A stretch of DNA of 64,000 nt from Vitrella brassicaformis (lineage: Eukaryota; Sar; Vitrellaceae), in contig CDMY01000666.1 of NCBI GenBank assembly GCA_001179505.1, positions 210,768 through 274,767 of the forward strand. Reading direction: 5' to 3'. The notes under the pieces are model-generated. The model worked only from the letters and a program-made list of their open reading frames with translations, did not search any database and had not been told where the DNA came from. The position numbers and the translations under genes are program-made. Of this stretch, positions 44,007 to 55,650 are shown piece after piece (positions within the stretch are counted from its first letter, which is position 1; each line of letters starts with the position of its first letter).

Positions 44007-44770
44007 GGGATTCCGAGACCTGCCAACACCAGCAACACTCCGACCCTCCTGCGGTTTTTGGGTGTGGGTGCATGTCTGTCTGTCTGCCTGGCTGGCTGGC
44101 TGGCTGCTGTGTTTTTTTTTTCTCAACAACATCAGTACGTGATGGATGGATGGATGGATGTCAGATGGGTGGAGAGGGCAACAAGGGGGGGCTGTGTGAT
44201 GTGCGTGCCGTGGATGTTCTTTTTCTCCTGTGTGCCTGTCTGTCTGCCCGTACCCGTACCCGTACCCATACCCATACCCGTACCCGTTGTGCGTTTTTTT
44301 TTTTGTCGCTTTGTCGTCGTGTGTCGCGTGGGCGGGCAATTTATGATGGTGTTAGGGGGGAGGGCTATTTCTCGTTGACTAGGCGGCTGTGTCGTGTCCC
44401 CCTGTTTGTGATATTTTTGCCGGTTTGCTGTCTGGCCTTCTTTAGTCGATTTATCAATCACCATGCCCAAATACGTACCCCCCCCCCCACACACAAACAC
44501 ACATACACACATAGATGATTGTATAGCTTGAGGGAGAGTGTACAGTATCATGGATGTGGTGTCCATGGAGGCAGAGGAGGGCAACGGCGCAAAACTCGTG
44601 TGGGAGGAGCAAGATATGAGACCCACACGGTGGGGGTCACCTCTTATCTCTTGTCGTGCTCCCATGGATGTCACGTGTGTGTGTCTGCAGCTGGTCGTCG
44701 GTTCGTGCCAGGCCATCGACTGCAGTGCGTAGGGATGTCGAGACCTGCCTACACCAGCACCACTCTGGCC
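44007..44770 (+). repeat. Direct repeat pair of about 40 bp
   Basis: gagacctgccaacaccagca at 44015-44034 region recurs as gagacctgcctacaccagca at about 44740-44759; flanks (cactccgaccc/cactctggccc, then gtgtgggtgcatg) are also alike, so a segment of 100 bp or more was probably copied and then interrupted. Confidence 0.6.
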
Positions 44771-44956
44771 CCCGACAGTTGTGTTAGTGGTGGTGGTGGA
44801 GGCTACCGACTGTTGTGTGTTAGTGGGGGTGGGGGGAGGGGGGGAGCCAAGTGCGGTGGTGTGGGTGCATGTGTGTCTGTCTGCCGGTGTGGTGGTCTGG
44901 GCTGCTGATTGTATGTCTGGCGTGTGTCTCTGTGTGTGTGTCTGTGTGTGTGTCTT

Positions 44957-45128
44957 GGAGTACTTAACGTTGTAATGTACATATGTCTGTCTCTACGTAA
45001 CACGACGTCATCGACGTAATTGCTGCCCTCACTGTGTGTCGCCTCCCTGCCTGCCTGGATGGATGGAGGGCTTTCATGTAAGGGAGTACTTAACGGCGTA
45101 ATGTACATATCTCTGTCTCTACGTAACA
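44957..45128 (+). repeat. 45-bp direct repeat, 126 bp apart
   Basis: 44957-45001 and 45083-45128 share ggagtacttaacg, gtaatgtacatat and ctgtctctacgtaac with two or three changes. Confidence 0.85.
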
Positions 45129-45178
45129 AGGTGAGTGGAGAAAGGGCGGGAAAAGGGGACCCGTGACATGGCGTGTAT

Positions 45179-45212
<34 letters not shown>

Positions 45213-45830
45213 TGTGTGTGCAGCGACAGCGGTGCGGCGTGTGCTCACCAGGTGGCTGCTGTGGGTGCTTACGGCAGAGGGAGGAGGGCCCTCCTCGGAT
45301 GGCTGTCTACATTTTATATCTGCAAGGCTCTATGGACATCATCCCTCGAACAATGCATCGCCCGGTACGGAGAGCAGCCATGCCATCCATGCACACCCTG
45401 CTCATGTGTCTCACGTCCGTCGTCAGCTAGTGCAACAAGTTCGCCACTCGCGGACCCCAGCAAGCGGCCATCCGGCAGCGCCACGCACAGCGTCGTCGGA
45501 CATCGGAGGCGAGCGCACCACTGCCGAGGGCTTCGTCTCTCACCCTGGTGAGGGATTGGGAATGGGCGAGCTCTGATACGCCGCAGACAATGCACCTCAC
45601 TCACTTTTGTCTGTATGTCTTCGATCTACAGGTGAGAGTTGGTTGCTTGACGGCGGCCTTCGCATGTAGGCCTTAGTCACTCGGCGAGGGCCTCGCCCTT
45701 CACATGTGGAGATAGCCGGCTCGCGCAGCTCCACCAGGAGGGAGGCTGGCCATCGGTGCGAGCGTCCCGACCAAGACCCAGCTGCCGTCGACCACCCCTG
45801 CCATCCCCCCCAGCCGACTGGCGGAACCCC

Positions 45831-46384
45831 TTTGAGTACTGTGTGGGCGCTGGTGTGTACGGGAGGGTGTTCAAAGGCATCGTTGACGGTCAGTCAGTCA
45901 GTCAGTCAGTGAGAGAGCATCCATTCGCAAGAGAGAAAGACTCCCACGTGTGTGTGTGCCGCTTGGTTGTGCAGATGTGGGAGGACGGCTTCGAGCACGA
46001 GCTCAAGACACTCTTCACCCACAGGTGTTGGCGAAGAGGTCTTCGTGTGCGGTGACGTGCCAGAATTGGGGAGCGTCAATCGCCTCCAGTTGGGCTGCCG
46101 CCACCTTCCCACCAACGCGAAGCAGCTCCAGTGCGTCCATTGGGATGCACAGCGTGGCAGCACATGGGAGTCTGACAGGACCGCCATTGTCAACATCCCC
46201 GACAGCAGCAAGCCTGTAGAGTACAAGTATGTGATTTGCGACACCAGCAGCAAGCCGCCCAAGATCGTGCGCTGGGAGAGGGAGTTCGGAGAGCTCGGCC
46301 AGCACCGGGCGATTGTAGTCAAGTCGGGCCAGATCACCACAAACCATGACAAGTGGGAGGTGGTTCAGTCCATCAGCACCACAT
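45831..46384 (+). pseudogene. Kinase N-lobe fragment next to a CBM20 starch-binding domain
   Basis: An exon ending at a (gtca)n donor region has NPFEYCVGAGVYGRVFKGIV, a kinase glycine-rich loop. The next piece (about 45976-46025) reads WEDGFEHELKTLFTHR, like the kinase alpha-C helix. The adjoining segment 46026-46384 encodes a CBM20-type fold: VGEEVFVCGDVPELGSVNRL, then STWESDRTAIVNIP, VEYKYVICDTS and KIVRWEREFGELGQHRAIVV. CBM20 binds starch or amylopectin; apicomplexan CDPK2 is a known kinase-CBM20 pairing. Here the kinase core is missing and the frames of the alpha-C piece and CBM20 do not join with standard phase. It may be a chimeric remnant or a gene with exons I cannot place. Confidence 0.5.
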
Positions 46385-46701
46385 GTGAGAGAGAGATGGG
46401 TGGCTGGATGGGTGGGTGCATCTCTGTCTACATTTCATATCTGCGGCTTGTGTGCACGGAATTCATCGAATGATCGCTGCCTTCATTTTATATCCGTTGG
46501 TTGAAGTGTCACTTGTTATGTCACGGAGAAAGAAAGAGGGAGAGAAACGGATGTGTGCATCCAGACTCTGGACCGACACAAACTGCATCTCAAGCCTGTC
46601 TGAAAAAATGCGTGTCTCGCCATTCACCAATACCGTACGGGAAAAGTACATGCATACTCGACCAGGTGCCAACCCTACAACTCCGTATTTAGCTTCTTTC
46701 G
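46385..46701. other. Short intergenic stretch with two copies of the 22-25 nt motif
   Basis: Lies between the CBM20 piece (+) and the stop of the next minus-strand gene. Two motif copies (46420, 46473) are 53 bp apart. No gene seen. Confidence 0.5.
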
Positions 46702-48283
46702 TCAGCCCACTCGCTGCAAAGTGTTCTCCCCCTTGTGCACCAAACCAGCCCCGCCCCCCTTCCCCCTCTCGCCCGCCAAAGCCCCCTTGCCCTTGTCAAA
46801 TGTAGCCACGACGGCAGCTGCCGTCCCATCCGCCTCATCCTGGCTGCTCTGCAGCCGTCGCTTTCGCCCACACAGAGGCCCCGACTCGTCGAAAAAGAGC
46901 GTGTCATTCGAGCGCATGGCCATCAGCTTGAGGCTGCGGCGTCTCTCTGTGTCGGGCGTCTCGTGGTTGCCGTGGTCGGGCGCCATGTGCTGGTCGGAGG
47001 GTGAGTGCTGGACGGGAGGAGGGGACGGGAGCTTGTGTGCCGCAATGGCGTCCCATGCTGCGTGGATGACTTCCTCCTTCCTGCATGGATGGTAGATGGA
47101 AGCGACAGAGAGAACGGAACGAATTGAAGTGGAGTGACCTCATAAGTACTGTGTGTCTCACTTTTCAGCCAGGCTGTGGACCAGAGCCTTTTGGAGGCGA
47201 CCAAAGGTGTTCGTCAGTTGCCTGTTGCAGCAGCAGCAGCAGAAGACAACATGGCCCACATGCGTCAGAATTCACCCCTTCCGACCCACAAGATAGCCCA
47301 CTTGATGTCTCCCGAGAGTTTCTGTTCCATTTCCTCCATCTGTTTCACCATCCCTCGGAAATCCCGCAACGTCAGCATCTCCTTCTCCATTTCAGCTAGG
47401 CTGCCCCTCACATACCGCATGTTCGCCTCATGCCGCTCCTGACCCTCCACCAGCTCATCCACACGCTGCTGCGTCACACGCAACGCCTCCTGGAGGCTGT
47501 CGAGTGCCGGGGCGCGACACACGTCCTGAAGCTCTTGGGTCTTGGTTGACACCTCTGTGGACTCACTGATGATGGGGGCTGTCTGTGACTTGCGATAGAC
47601 AAGCCCGCCGAGCTCGTCCTCGAGCGGCTCGCCCCATCTCCATCGCAGGTGCTGCATGACCAAGCAGGCATCCACGTGTGTATGGTGGCATCATCATGAT
47701 CATGCTCACGCGTGCACTCACATCGAATGTGGGCCGACGCAGCCACGAGAAGCGGCGGCGGTACGAGTGGATGCGTTGCAGCACCTCCTCTGTGGTGGGG
47801 CCTCCTGCATCGTTGAGGGTCTCCTCTTCCTGCTCTTCCTTGTTGTGGGTGGTGCTGTTGATGTCATCGGCAGATGGCGAGACACCCGTGGTGCTCACGG
47901 TGCTGGTGCTCGTGCGTTTTTCGAGACGTTGCTGTCGGAGCTCTTTGATCTGCTCATCAATCCTCGCCTGCACCCTCTCTTGCGCCGTGGCATACTGAGA
48001 ATGCGAGCACAGGGACAGCAGAACGAGCCACGAGACTCAGTGCGTGACCCAGACCTCCGGAAGCGTCCCTCCGCCCTGTGTTGTCTCGTACCACGTCAAA
48101 TCCCGACGTGAAGGTGCCGTTGGGGAGCGCGAGCATCTCTGCGTGCGCCATCTGGGGGTGAGAAGCACAGGCACATGCAAACGGATCACGGGATGAGATA
48201 AAAATCAGGGGACCACTGCTCACCAGAGGAACGTGGGGCTCACTGAGCATGTCACTCATCGACGAACCCGCCATCTCGGCCAT
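46702..48283 (-). CDS. Coiled-coil protein, unknown function
   Basis: About seven exons with agreeing phase read from MAEMAGSSMSDMLSEPHVPL (48283) through MAHAEMLALPNGTFTSGFDV, a coil ERVQARIDEQIKELRQQRLE and an acidic/Thr-rich linker. They continue to EEVLQRIHSYRRRFSWLRRP, then a long coiled coil (DSLQEALRVTQQRVDELVEG, GSLAEMEKEMLTLRDFRGMV, KQMEEMEQKLSGD), LTNTFGRLQKALVHSLAEKK and EEVIHAAWDAIAAHK. The last part is charged and Gly-rich, ending ENTLQRVG with TGA at 46702-46704. No signal, membrane segment or catalytic motif. Structural or cytoskeletal role is possible but only a guess. It is divergent from the gene starting at 48474. Confidence 0.72.
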
Positions 48284-48473
48284 TCCGACGACCACTGGCG
48301 AGAGGAGCACTGCTCTGACTCGGAGACTCCACGCCCCCAACGCGCCCCCACGTCTCGAACTTGAAGTTGTTGGAGAAGGATACCAATGGGGTGTGGAGGA
48401 ACGAAATACGGAGTGGTAGAGCACGTACACGAGAGGATTGAATCACCAAAATTGAATCCCGTGTGTTCAATTG

Positions 48474-51400
48474 ATGGATGGCATGCAGGAAGTCCCTCCC
48501 AGCCAGGTGATCCGCGGCTCCGGCATTCCCTTCCAGTCGCTCGCGTGGAGGCTCCTTCAGACCTGTGATGGCGGCCCATGGGACGCCACTATCGCCAGCG
48601 AGGTCGTGGACCTCATCTGCGCCTCTCAGCCGCCAGGCATGGACGCCAACGGCCGGCCATTCGAGGCAGCCGAAGTCGAGAGAATGGGCGCTGATGCTCT
48701 CGCCTACATGGGGAAGAAGGTCAGTGGTGGGTATGCATGGAGGGAGATGTTCTTGATGCGACGAATGCCTCGGTTGTTTGTGTCTGCAGATGGGCCCAGC
48801 TGATGGGTGTGGCGGAGTGGTTGACGCTCTCGATGTCATTGTCCATGCGACGCTGGTTTACTTCCGCCGCCGGCTGGAAAAGCAGCCTCACGCGAGCGTA
48901 AGGACGCGACAGCGGGCAGCACATCACATGTACGTCTCAGCATCGATTGGTGTCTCCCTCCCTCTCTGCTTCAGACCGATTTCATAGATGCGCTGTTTGA
49001 CAAGAACAGCGGCCTGCTGGCTCTGCTGTCAGACCGTCTCAAGAGCGAAAGGGGCCTCATCAAACACAAGGTAGCTGGCAGTGAGTCTCATTCGCCGCCT
49101 AACATGGGCGGCTGTGTGCCATCCGTCGTGTGTTGAAGGGTGTGGAGTTCCTGTGGGGCCTATGTGACTCGTCCCAGCTGCCAAATGACGTCCGCTCGTC
49201 GCTGAGGGATCAGCTGTCAGTGCACGGCTCGCGGCCTGCATCGGCCCTGCCCTTCCAAGAGGATCTCAAACCGTCTGTCTGGTAAGCAAGCGGTCAAAGG
49301 GACTTGCCCGCTGACTGCTGGTGGTAATTCAGGCTGGGGCTTGTCCAGAAGTTGGGTGGCGACTCGTCACTTTATCACCGTGGGATCTATCCACTCACAC
49401 CCGATGGTTTGTCTGCCAACCCACTGTTTACCCAAGCCAACCATGCTGTTGTTCTATGTGTGCGTGTGTCTCAGGTGTGTCGATCGCGTCGTGCCTCCTA
49501 CGTACGGCCATTGTTGGCGGCACGTCGGCACTCGACGACAGGGGCCTGCTGCCGCCGCCTCTCATTTCGCCCTCACTCAGACCCTTCCTCACAATGGTCG
49601 CACAGCAGAAGGAGGCGCACTTCAAGTAAATGTCCTGCCAGCCAAAGCCTGCCAACACAGATCGCCTCATTGTCTGTGGTGTGTGTTGTCAGTGGTGGCC
49701 TGCGCGCGGTGATCGACGTGTGGATGAGCAATTTCGGGGGGCGTATCGTCGCTGCCACGCTCAGCAGGCTGGCGGCGGACGACGCCACGCCCAAGCAACA
49801 GCCGGGGGTACGAATGCATCTAGCGCCACCCACTGTTTTTCATGTGATGCTTATTCCTTTGTTTCCTTTGTGCAGGCACTCCAGTCGCCTTACCGCGAGA
49901 ATGAGGCCATCAAAGTGGCACACCGATTCTTCGATGCCATCATCTCTGTAAGCAAGAAAGGGAAGCACTCACGGGAGAGACACAGGACGCTCGCTTGTTT
50001 ACAGTCTGTGCAAGAGCTGCGGCAGCAGGCGACACAGCGAGGCAGCGTAGCCGCTGCCGGGGCAGCGACGGGTGGCGTGGTGTGGAATGCGGGGCTGTCG
50101 GGCGGCGGTCTTTGCGCGCTGGGCCTCATCTGCGAGGCATTGAGAGAAGAGGACGGGAGAAGACTCATCAAGGGGTGAGTGAATGAGTGATTGAGAGTGA
50201 TCGATCAGCCGATATGGGCGTCACATTCGTATACGTGTCTGTTGTCGATCGCATGCAGTCAGCAGCCGTTGTTCGGCAACCTGTACGCTGCCAGCCTGCC
50301 CGCAGGAATGACGATGCCGAGGCCCTCAGTCTCATCGTCACGAAGAAAGGTGGGCTGCTTACTTCACTCATGTGCGCTTCTGACCCGTCTGTGTGTGCTT
50401 GGCAGAGCAGGAAGGGTCGCTCATCTTTCGAGGAGGACGAAAGCAATCCCATGCTCTACGACGATGAAGACGAAAGTGACGAGGAAGGTGAGTCGGCACA
50501 GCACACGCACAGACACCCTCGTGGACTGTGTCAACCAATCAGGGTTGGAGAGGTCGTTTGCCACCATGTCGGGCGGCGGTGACCTGATGGTCTACGGCGC
50601 CGACACGAAGGACGACGCCGTCCAAACACTCAGAGAGTATGGCAGATGCGGAAGCTTCCTCCTTCTCGGTCAGTGATTCACAAAACCCAAACTCACACGT
50701 GTATCTCCTTGTTTGTACAGAGCTGTTGACATTCGGTCTGCAAAACCCCAAGAAATTCAGCCTAGAGGTTAACCCACTTCACCCACCCATCCAGACAGAC
50801 ACAACGAGTGACTGAAAACACCCTCCCCTCTCCCATTCATTCGTGCATGCAGCTGGCCCGTCGGCCACCGGAGAGTGCTCTGCGCGTGTGGATCAGCCAC
50901 GCGCTGCCCCTGACGCTGGATCTGATCTGTCTGGGGAGGTTTCGGTCGGACAGCGAGTCGCGGCCCACAATGTACCCGGGTGGCGACAAGCTGCGGCAGA
51001 GGGAGAAGAAGAACATCAAACCCGAGGGGCTCAGAGATAAGGTGAGTGTTGGTGAGAGACAGAGGATAATTCGTGTCTTGTGCGAATGCTTGTTGCCGTC
51101 TTTTGCAAACAGCTTGATGCGCTGCGTTGGCGCTTGACAGAAGTCTGTGACACGCTTGTCGGTGAGTGCCTTCTGAATCACTCTAAGCCTTCTGAATCAC
51201 TTTTTTCTCTTCACTCGTGGATCAGACTGTGCTCACGACAGCGACCTGCAGTCAAATCTGAAGGATCTGCTGACCGCCTCCCCTCACCTGCGGAGGTGCG
51301 TATCCACTCAATTCCGTACGCCTTCTTGTATTCCCTCCCTCCTACATATGTCTCCCCAGTTCTGACGCCGCCCTTGTGCGTCAAGTTGCCACTCGGTGGA

Positions 51401-53480
51401 ACGTCAAGCTAGAGCCAGTGCCCCGTCAATCTGTCGCTCCCTCACAGCCGCCGAAGCCCTCTGTGCCAGCGGCGGAGGAGGAGGTGGTCCAAATACCAGA
51501 GGAAGAGACCAAGGTGACACATCATCACTCCTTCATGACGATTGATTGAGTCGGAAGTACTCGGATTTCCTGTTGTCGGCTGCTGCAGGAGGAGGAAGAT
51601 GAGGAGGAAAAGGAGGAAGAACCTCCCAAAGAGTATGAAAAGCACGAGAGAAAAAACATGAGACCTCCAGAAATGTATTGTGCTGTGCCGCGGTCGTTGC
51701 TTGCAGGGTTCCAAGAGGCGATGGCTACCGTCGCGGCGACACGTTCGATAACCCCGCGGCACCGCCAAACATCAGCGACTCATATACTAAGCAGACGGCG
51801 TACCACCTGCTGCCCCCCGACCATCCCGTCGTGCAGCCACCTCCTGAATCAGCACAACAGCAGGAGGCGACACAGGTTCCGCCGCAAACGAGGGAAAAGG
51901 AGACAGGGTCTACGAGAGACAAGAAGACGGGAGCAAAGGAAGTAGAGCCAGCCGTTGAGCAGATCGTGACCTTTTCCCCTCTCTCGCCCAACCCCGCCAA
52001 GGCGAAGTTGCCTGACATTCCTGCACACGCGCCAGCAATACCAGAGAAGACACTGGAGGAGCCGATGAGCGACCCAACACCCAGAGTCAACTTTGCCAAC
52101 ACACATTCACCCTCAGCCCAGCTGCTCGCCCCTCCCGCCCCTGTGGTGACACGCCCAGCCGCAAGAGGAGACGCCACACCAGAGCCGTTGCCCGGCGCAA
52201 GGACGATGGCCATGGTAAGCCGCGTGACCACCGTCAACACGTCCATCAAATCCCCCAACGAATCGATGAGCTCTGGGGAGACGGTTCCAGCGGGAAGGAG
52301 AGAGGAGCAGGAACTCACACCACCTGAGCAGGTCTTACCCGTCGCAGAGAAGGAGGAGAAGGGCATGTTCCGGAAAATGTGGGACCGGGCGACACAGGGC
52401 GTCGCCAGACCCAAGCACAAGGCGTCGCCCGAGCGAACAACTGGCCAGAATGGTCGGGAGAGGGAAACGGGAGATCTGGTGTTGGTTGAGGCCTTGGGAG
52501 AGGGAGAGCAGACACAGAGAGTGCGCATTCCCGCGTCAGGCGGTGCCGTGTCTCCGAGCGTCCAGATCTCCATCGGTCCCATCAACGGTGTCTCATACGG
52601 CCCCGCCACTGCCACAGCAGCCCCACACACAGCCGCGATCAAGCCCCTCCACGAGACATCACAACGACAGGAGCCCTTCTCTCCCACCTTCTCATCGCCC
52701 GATGACACGCCAGCCGTCGGTCAAGACGAGCACATGGCTACCATGTCGACCCTGAACCAGTCGGCACCAGAATTCCATTCGGTACATCGCCTTGGTGCTG
52801 ACGTGTATACGCGTACGTACGGCCATGGACAGACGTATGGAGGCCAGCCGTCATCGCAAGCGATAGAGCGGCTGACGGCAGAGGTCATGGCGCTGCGAAG
52901 CGAGACGGCCGAGCTGAGGGCGGCGCAGCACATGTTGAACCACCAGCTCAAGACGATGCGTGTCGACTGGGCAGGGGAAAAAATGCAGATGCAGGAGCAA
53001 ACACAGATGACTGACCAGGTATGCGAATGCGGACACATCAACAAGAAGACATTCCACTCGTTGTGTCGCATGCAGGGCACTTTAACCACACAGCAGGCTC
53101 TCGCACTCCCCCCTCCACCCACATCCACACAGACATACCGCCCCCAACACATAGTGTCTCAGACGGCTCTTCAGCCGTCCCCCCTCATCTACTCCCCATC
53201 AACAAGCCCAGCCGTCCTCTCTGAGATTCCACTCGCCCCTCGCTTCGTTTCTTATGTCCGTCACCACAGAAGGGAGCTTCCCTATAACGTGCGAAGGTAC
53301 GACTACTACCCGCCGGCACTGTACTCGGGTTATCGCAGCACGTGGGAGCGACAGCGAGAGGCGACTGAGAGGAAAAGGGAGCTGCAGAAATTGGATGAGG
53401 AGGGGGTGAGGCACCAGATGACAGACAGGCGGATAAGGGAGGCCAGAGAAGCTGTCGATCGCATACTTATCCGCCAGTAG
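48474..53480 (+). CDS. Large multi-exon scaffold-like protein, unknown function
   Basis: About 20 exons join in phase from MDGMQEVPPSQVIRGSGIPF to the stop at 53478-53480, giving well over 1,100 residues. The first half is a helical, globular-looking region: SLAWRLLQTCDGGPWDATIA, ALFDKNSGLLALLSDRLKSE, LRAVIDVWMSNFGGRIVAAT, CALGLICEALREEDGRRLIK, ALRVWISHALPLTLDLICLG. An acidic hinge (EEEDEEEKEEEPPKE) leads to a 600-residue second half nearly free of introns, rich in Pro, Thr and Ser. It has one coiled coil (ERLTAEVMALRSETAELRAA) and a basic C-terminal helix (ERQREATERKRELQKLDEEG) preceded by RRYDYYPPALYSGYRS. No family recognised. The layout suggests a scaffold or cytoskeletal/cortical protein (inference). 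Confidence 0.7.
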
Positions 53481-53813
53481 AGAGGGACGTCATGTGTTTG
53501 GTCGTGTCTGGTGCGTGGCTAAGATGCGCACCGCCTATGTCTGCATGCATGCATGCACAAGAGAGTATGTACGTCCTTGGCCATCGATAAGACCTGTGTG
53601 ATAGAGATTGCATGCGAAGGGTAGCTTTGTTGACCGTCACTCTTGTTTCTCTTGACAATGAGCAGCAGAAGGGATGTAGCGGGAGCGTGGGCTCGGTTTG
53701 CTTGAACAGGTGAACCATCTGCACGGAGAACTATCGAAGCCCACCGACATTCGCGATGAATTCGATCATTCGATCATTTCGTGCGAGCTTACCTTGGAGT
53801 GCAGATCTGCCGG
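53481..53813. other. Intergenic region
   Basis: Spacer between two plus-strand genes; (catg)n at 53544-53556. The frame of the next gene is open from about 53781, so its start may be slightly upstream, but without an ATG. Confidence 0.5.
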
Positions 53814-55650
53814 ATGGAGCTGGTGCATTTGACTGAGGTGGAAGATCTGTGCAGAAAGGCACTCACCAACATGGGGTTCGCGAATCGCGAGTGCGTCAGC
53901 CCTGGCAGCATCCTTGTTGCGTCATTCCTACAGGCATCTGCCGCAGGATGTCGAACCAGTGTGTGAGGGGCTGCTCTGGGCTCAACGTCGCGGCAACAAC
54001 CAGGGGATCATCAAAATGTGAGCAGTGAAGACGTTCAGACACGATCCACACACTCATGATGCCAATTGCATGATGCTGCTTTCCATCTCTCTGTGCAGCC
54101 CTGCAGGCGCTGTCAGGCCTCAGCCATCGGCCGGCAAAGTGACGACCGTCTTTGATACGAAGCTGTCTGCCAGGCTCGACGCACAACAGCGGCCCGGCAT
54201 GTACGTGCCATTTGGATGGCTGGCTGCATGGATGTGAGCGCTGTGTGTTGCAGCGTCGCTGTGCAGGAGGCCACTAAGATGGCGATTCAGAAAGCCAGAG
54301 AGCACGGTACAAAACTCTCACTCCAGGGGGAGGACCACATGAACCCGCACCCTTGTTTGCTTCCCGTGCATGCAGGCTTTGGGATGGTAAGGAACCAAGA
54401 AGGCATCATCTGCTGCCGCTGCATCAATCAGATCTGATCATGAGGATGGTCAGGTTGGCGTGCACAACTACTGCACCACCACTGGCGCCATCGGCATGTA
54501 TGCGCAGCAAATGGCCGACCAAGGCCTGCTGGGCTTCGCCTTCGCGCAATCGCCGGAATACGTCGCACCACACGGGACTAATGAGGTACAAAAGGATGCG
54601 TGAACTGAACATGCAGCGGCGTGTGTCCGTTCGCCCACCATCCTGTGTGTCTGCACAGGCCATATTCGGCACGAATCCGTTGGCTATTGGCATCCCTCGC
54701 TCGTCAGGCTGCGAGTCGCTTGTGCTCGACATGGCCACGAGCGTGATGGCCTACTACGGCATACACGAGGCCAAGGCGGCGGGGCGGCCTCTTCCCCCTA
54801 ATGTGGCCTATGACTCGGAGGGCAACCCGACACAAGACCCCACATGTATGTGACGTCGGTAAGGCTTGGAGGGACACACAAACACGAGGATGACGTCCAC
54901 GGATCCACACTCACCGTGGTGTGTGCATGGCCTGTTACTGCGTTCATCAGCCGCTTTGTCGGGTGCGCTCCTCGTGTTCGACAGGTCCGCAAACACATGC
55001 ACAAGCATCATGAGTGGGTCTCGCGTGTGTGTTTGGCGCATCATGTGTGTGGCAGGTCGCACAAGGGATCGCATCTCGCCCTGATGGTGGAGATCCTCGC
55101 TGGGGCACTCGTGGGAGCTGACGTTCAAAACAAAAAGGTCAGTTGGTGCGCACAGATGCAACAAGGGTAGGGTGCGGTGCCTGCATGTGTGTGTGGCTGT
55201 TGGTCGTGTGTGGTGGTTGCTGCTCACGCACCGCACAGACGGCCAACAATTGGGGCACGCTGGTATGCACGTGTGGGGGCGACTGACCGACCGACACAGA
55301 CGCATTGACGACACCCTCTGTTGCCTCTTCTGTGACGCTTGCATGCAGCTGTTCGCCATCGACCCCGCCGAGCTCGGCCCCACTGACGACTTCCACACCA
55401 AGACAGAGGTGCACATCCCTGCAGCCAGGCAGGCAGGCAAACACACTTGAGTACGTTTGTGTCGCCTGTTTATGAATGCATTCAGGCCATCATCGCCCGA
55501 GTGCGGTCGGCTCGGAAGCTCCCCGGTGTGAGTGAGATCCTCATGCCGGGCGAGAGGGGCAACCGGCTCGCCAGGCGAGTTGTGGAGAGCGGGCAGATTG
55601 AGGTCGAGGCCAACCTGACGCAGCAGCTGAGGGAATGTGCTGCCGGCTGA
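53814..55650 (+). CDS. LDH2/MDH2 (malate/L-lactate/ureidoglycolate) family NAD(P) dehydrogenase
   Basis: About ten exons read [181 protein letters not shown] and [20 protein letters not shown]. These are the conserved blocks of the LDH2 family, which reduces or oxidises 2-hydroxy acids (malate, lactate, ureidoglycolate, related) with NAD(P). The substrate cannot be fixed from motifs. There is no leader, so it is probably cytosolic. Phases agree through the joins I checked, including SHKGSHLA across a split Arg codon. The usual N-terminal ADLRGHxSHG motif is weak ([10 protein letters not shown]). Confidence 0.9.

Larger units (their letters stand above)
43959..45830. other. Repeat-rich non-coding region
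   Basis: Contains (tacccg/taccca)n at about 44249-44287, T- and G-runs, (GT)n tracts and two pairs of short direct repeats listed separately. A minus-strand frame at 45314-45604 has a WD-repeat-like piece (TLCVALPDGRLLGSASGELV) but nothing to join it to. Confidence 0.5.
40184..46496 (+). repeat. Interspersed 22-25 nt motif, about eight copies
   Basis: Consensus atcgctgtctacattttata followed by tc or tt. Copies at 40184-40207, 40343-40366, 40501-40526 (degenerate), 43233-43255, 43502-43526, 45299-45323, 46420-46446 and 46473-46496, all on the plus strand. I did not find it elsewhere in the window. One copy (43233) starts where the kinase duplicate loses similarity to its partner. Read as protein in one frame most give IAVYILY-like heptapeptides; the reverse strand has TATAAAATG. 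Confidence 0.7.

Noticed and set aside
45314-45604. Minus-strand WD-repeat-like peptide
   Set aside because: One isolated repeat-like stretch with no second blade, start or splice partner; too weak to annotate as a gene.
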